Source: Dolomedes plantarius (lineage: Eukaryota > Arthropoda > Arachnida > Araneae > Dolomedidae). From it: a stretch of 64,000 bases of DNA. Shown here in pieces: positions 61,936 to 64,000 of this stretch (positions within the stretch are counted from its first letter, which is position 1; the number at the start of each line of letters is the position of its first letter). The notes under the pieces were generated by a model, which was not told the DNA's origin, ran no database searches, and saw nothing but the letters and a program-made list of their open reading frames with translations. The position numbers were made by a program, and so were the translations under genes. The stretch lies in contig OU015495.1 of assembly GCA_907164885.2 (NCBI GenBank), positions 212,665,833 to 212,729,832 on the forward strand, in the 5' to 3' direction.

Positions 61936-62054
61936 GACTAGAAGCATCACCCACCACCGACGAATCCAGCCTTTGAGTTTCCTTACGCAAGTTCCAGGTA
62001 AGTGGCGAAACAGCCAAACGAAATGTTGCTATTCAGTTTGTAAAGCTTATTATA

Positions 62055-63308
62055 CAATTTGTCCAGAAAGTTCAGTGAATGGAGTTAGTGCTCACGGTCG
62101 TAAGAGTTTGCAACCGGCGCATACCGAGCCGGACAGATGAAGACTGGTCTGAACCAGTTCCTGAGCGGCGGCGCTGCGAGTTAGCTTAGTGTGTGGAAAC
62201 ATTTCATTGTAGAGTGAAATTCAAAATGGATCAGCGAAAGAATATGCTGTTCTGTTTCAAACTTAGAAAATCAGTGAAAGAGACTCGTGAAATGCTGCTA
62301 AAAGTTTGCGAAGAACGTGCTGTCTCCTTGAAGGGCGCGTATGAGTGGTGTGGTTTAAACGCTTCTGAGAAGGGCTGGACACCATTGAAGACTCCCCCCG
62401 AAGTGGTAAGCTTGCAACTGCACGCACGCCGGACAACGTACAGAAAGTGAAGGAATTGTTGGCCAAGGATCGTCGTGTGACAGTGCGAATGATAGCGGAG
62501 GAAGTGGGAATGGGTCGTGAGATGACCCACCTCAGGATTTTGGTAAACGGAAGCTTTGCTCCCGACTTGTGCCCCACACTTTGACGCCGGAACCAATGCA
62601 AATTCGACTTGACGCCTGTAGAGACTTCATAGACATGGAGGATCGAAACTCAAATTTCCTGAAAACCATTGTCACGGGTGACGAGACCCAGTGCCTTAAG
62701 TATGACTTCGACGGCAAGCGTCAGAGTATGGAGTGGCGGGGTCCAGGGTCGCCGGAAATCAAGAAGGTGCGAAGTGAGAAATCGCGCATCAAGACAATGC
62801 TCGTGGTGTTCTTCGACTCAAAGGGTCTCATCCATAAAGAATTCCTCCTTGAGGCACCACTTTAAATGCCGCTAAGTACGTGGATATACTGAAACGTCTC
62901 CTGCAACGGATCAATCGGGTACGCCCCCAGTACACCAAGCAAGGCAACTGGACCCATCTTCACGACAATGCCCGGCCACATACTGCCTTTCTGGTGCAGC
63001 AGTTGTGTCCTTGAATCACCCCCCCCTACACCCAGACTTGGCTCCCCAGAACTTTTTCTTGTTCCCCAAATTGGAATCAGCCCTGAAAAGTCACAGGTTT
63101 TTGGACATTTTGGACATCCAACGCAATGCTACGACCCAGCTGAAGGCCGTCCCTAAAGACGACTACGCCAGGAGTTTTGTACAGCCGTTCTCAGATGTGC
63201 ATTACCGCTTACGGGGATTACTTCGAAGGACAGTAACAGATGTTTCATGCAAGACAACAATCCACTGTAACTATAGACACATTCACCGAACTTTCAGGAC
63301 AAAGGTTG
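62055..63308 (+). mobile_element. mariner element with both inverted repeats
   Basis: The left end, after TA, reads CAATTTGTCCAGAAAGTTCA. The right end reversed, after TA, reads CAACCTTTGTCCTGAAAGTT. They are imperfect inverted repeats of about 28 bp that share GTCC-GAAAGTTC-GTGAATG. Length is about 1.25 kb, the normal mariner size, with a single broken transposase gene inside. Confidence 0.9.
62226..63236 (+). pseudogene. mariner transposase pseudogene (third lineage)
   Basis: Starts at the ATG at 62226 (MDQRKNMLFCFKL). The N-terminal helix-turn-helix half runs to about 62560. The core has IVTGDETQ (first catalytic Asp; the family usually has TGDETW), KRQSMEW, SEKSRIKTMLVVFFDSKG, then WTHLHDNARPHTAF (second Asp, about 62960) and PDLAPQNFFLFPKLESALKS (third Asp, about 63030). 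It ends near ITAYGDYFEGQ and TAA at 63234-63236. Frameshifts near 62410-62450, 62570, 62865 and about 63000 break the frame. The residue spacing fits DD34D mariners related to the SETMAR/Hsmar group. All three acidic residues remain, so it is damaged rather than ancient. Confidence 0.85.
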
Positions 63309-63550
63309 TATTCATTCATCGTATTATTTTATCTTTTATAAAAAGTACTTGTTATTTTACCATGTGGAGCTTTTCCTTGTGGAGTTTGCCCCCCAACAGG
63401 GAGAAAAGGGAGTATAGATTTCTACAAGTATGGTAGGGTAGTCAGCAACTAAACCTGGCGTTGAAAAAATACATAAGCCCCAATAGTCACTCTCTTGAAA
63501 TGCTCACACGTTCATTTTAAATTTTATGAACGTTTCTAATGAGTCAAATT
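63309..63550. other. Unannotated spacer
   Basis: No gene or element recognised between the mariner and the last SINE. Confidence 0.45.
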
Positions 63551-63565
63551 AGAATTCAAGAAAGA

Positions 63566-63919
63566 GGGCGCAGTGGCCCAGTTGGCAAGAGCAGCGGGCT
63601 AGTGATCTGAAAGTCACTGGTCCGATGCTCGTCACTGACAAATCCACTGCCGCGTACACTAATGGCGGCTGGTACACGGAAAATTTATCGTGGCTGCCAT
63701 GTCCTCCAAGTTCTCAAATTTACCTCTGGAGATGCGGTGTCAAGTGTTCCGGTCTCGTCACTTGACTCGGTTCAAGATCACGGGACTGGTCCTTTGGCCA
63801 AGTCGGACTCCGACCCTTGTGGTGCCAGTCAAAACAGGAAAGGCACTTTCACTGCCCATAGCCTTCGGGACTTGACCTGATGTTACTGTCGGTCAAGCGG
63901 CATAAGCAACAACAGCAAC
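63566..63919 (+). mobile_element. SINE with CAACAG tail, copy 2
   Basis: The head GGGCGCAGTGGCCCAGTTGG and a B-box-like GGTCCGATGCTCG are followed by a body shared with 60496-60852 and a CAACAACAGCAACA tail. A near-perfect 10-bp target duplication flanks it: AGAATTCAAG at 63551-63560 and AGAATTAAAG at 63920-63929. The two short plus-strand ORFs inside it are incidental. Confidence 0.85.
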
Positions 63920-64000
63920 AGAATTAAAGTAATTTAAGCGTATTAGAAAGTATAGGGAAACGAAATTTTAAGTTAAAATATAAGTCCTATACAGTTATTC

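Overview
The window is AT-rich repetitive DNA from an animal genome. I found no host protein-coding gene that I can defend: no long non-repeat ORF with a recognisable cellular domain, no convincing exon chain, no rRNA and no intact tRNA gene. The content is transposable elements, satellites and simple repeats: BEL/Pao, several mariner lineages, pogo/Tigger, hAT, piggyBac-like and TTAA-type MITEs, and tRNA-derived SINEs. This mix, with the low GC, fits an arthropod, and I lean towards an arachnid such as a spider. That placement is inference only. A 500-N gap at 38348-38847 shows this is scaffolded assembly.

Layout. 1-9 kb: two long (TA)n tracts, a TTAA-flanked MITE, a mariner relic split by a tRNA-type SINE, a possible Helitron N-terminal relic, a pogo-type MITE and a piggyBac-type MITE. 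9-16 kb: mostly featureless, then two TTAA-flanked MITEs and a tRNA-SINE head. 18-21.5 kb: a solo LTR with a 4-bp target duplication, a mariner relic and a MITE studded with a CCTAGGTACAA-type motif. 23.7-30.4 kb: a pogo/Tigger relic, a hAT relic with an 8-bp duplication, short tandem repeats and a probable LTR carrying a second copy of the first MITE family. 31.5-38.3 kb: about 19 nearly identical 365-bp satellite monomers ending at the gap. 38.9-40.1 kb: a broken Tc1/mariner transposase. 41.2-48.4 kb: a complete BEL/Pao retrotransposon (two LTRs, PBS, PPT, gag to integrase) sitting inside a TTAA-type MITE. 48.5-53.5 kb: a SINE, a Tigger-type MITE and a 754-bp foldback MITE. 53.8-59.5 kb: a 51-bp minisatellite of about 112 units with a larger 2.2-kb period. 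60.5-64 kb: two copies of one SINE family, a retroelement 3' fragment, a hAT MITE and a mariner with both inverted repeats.

The most notable observations are these. (1) The two BEL LTRs differ by nine small indels and no substitution, so the ORF breaks may be assembly artefacts in a very young element. (2) Four related TTAAGGG-type MITE families lie in one window, one folding into arms of about 295 bp and one hosting the BEL element. (3) The minisatellite has a higher-order structure. (4) A 180-bp GC-rich insert of unknown origin has retroposition-like flanks. Nothing here works as a host pathway; the organisation is one of successive nested insertions.
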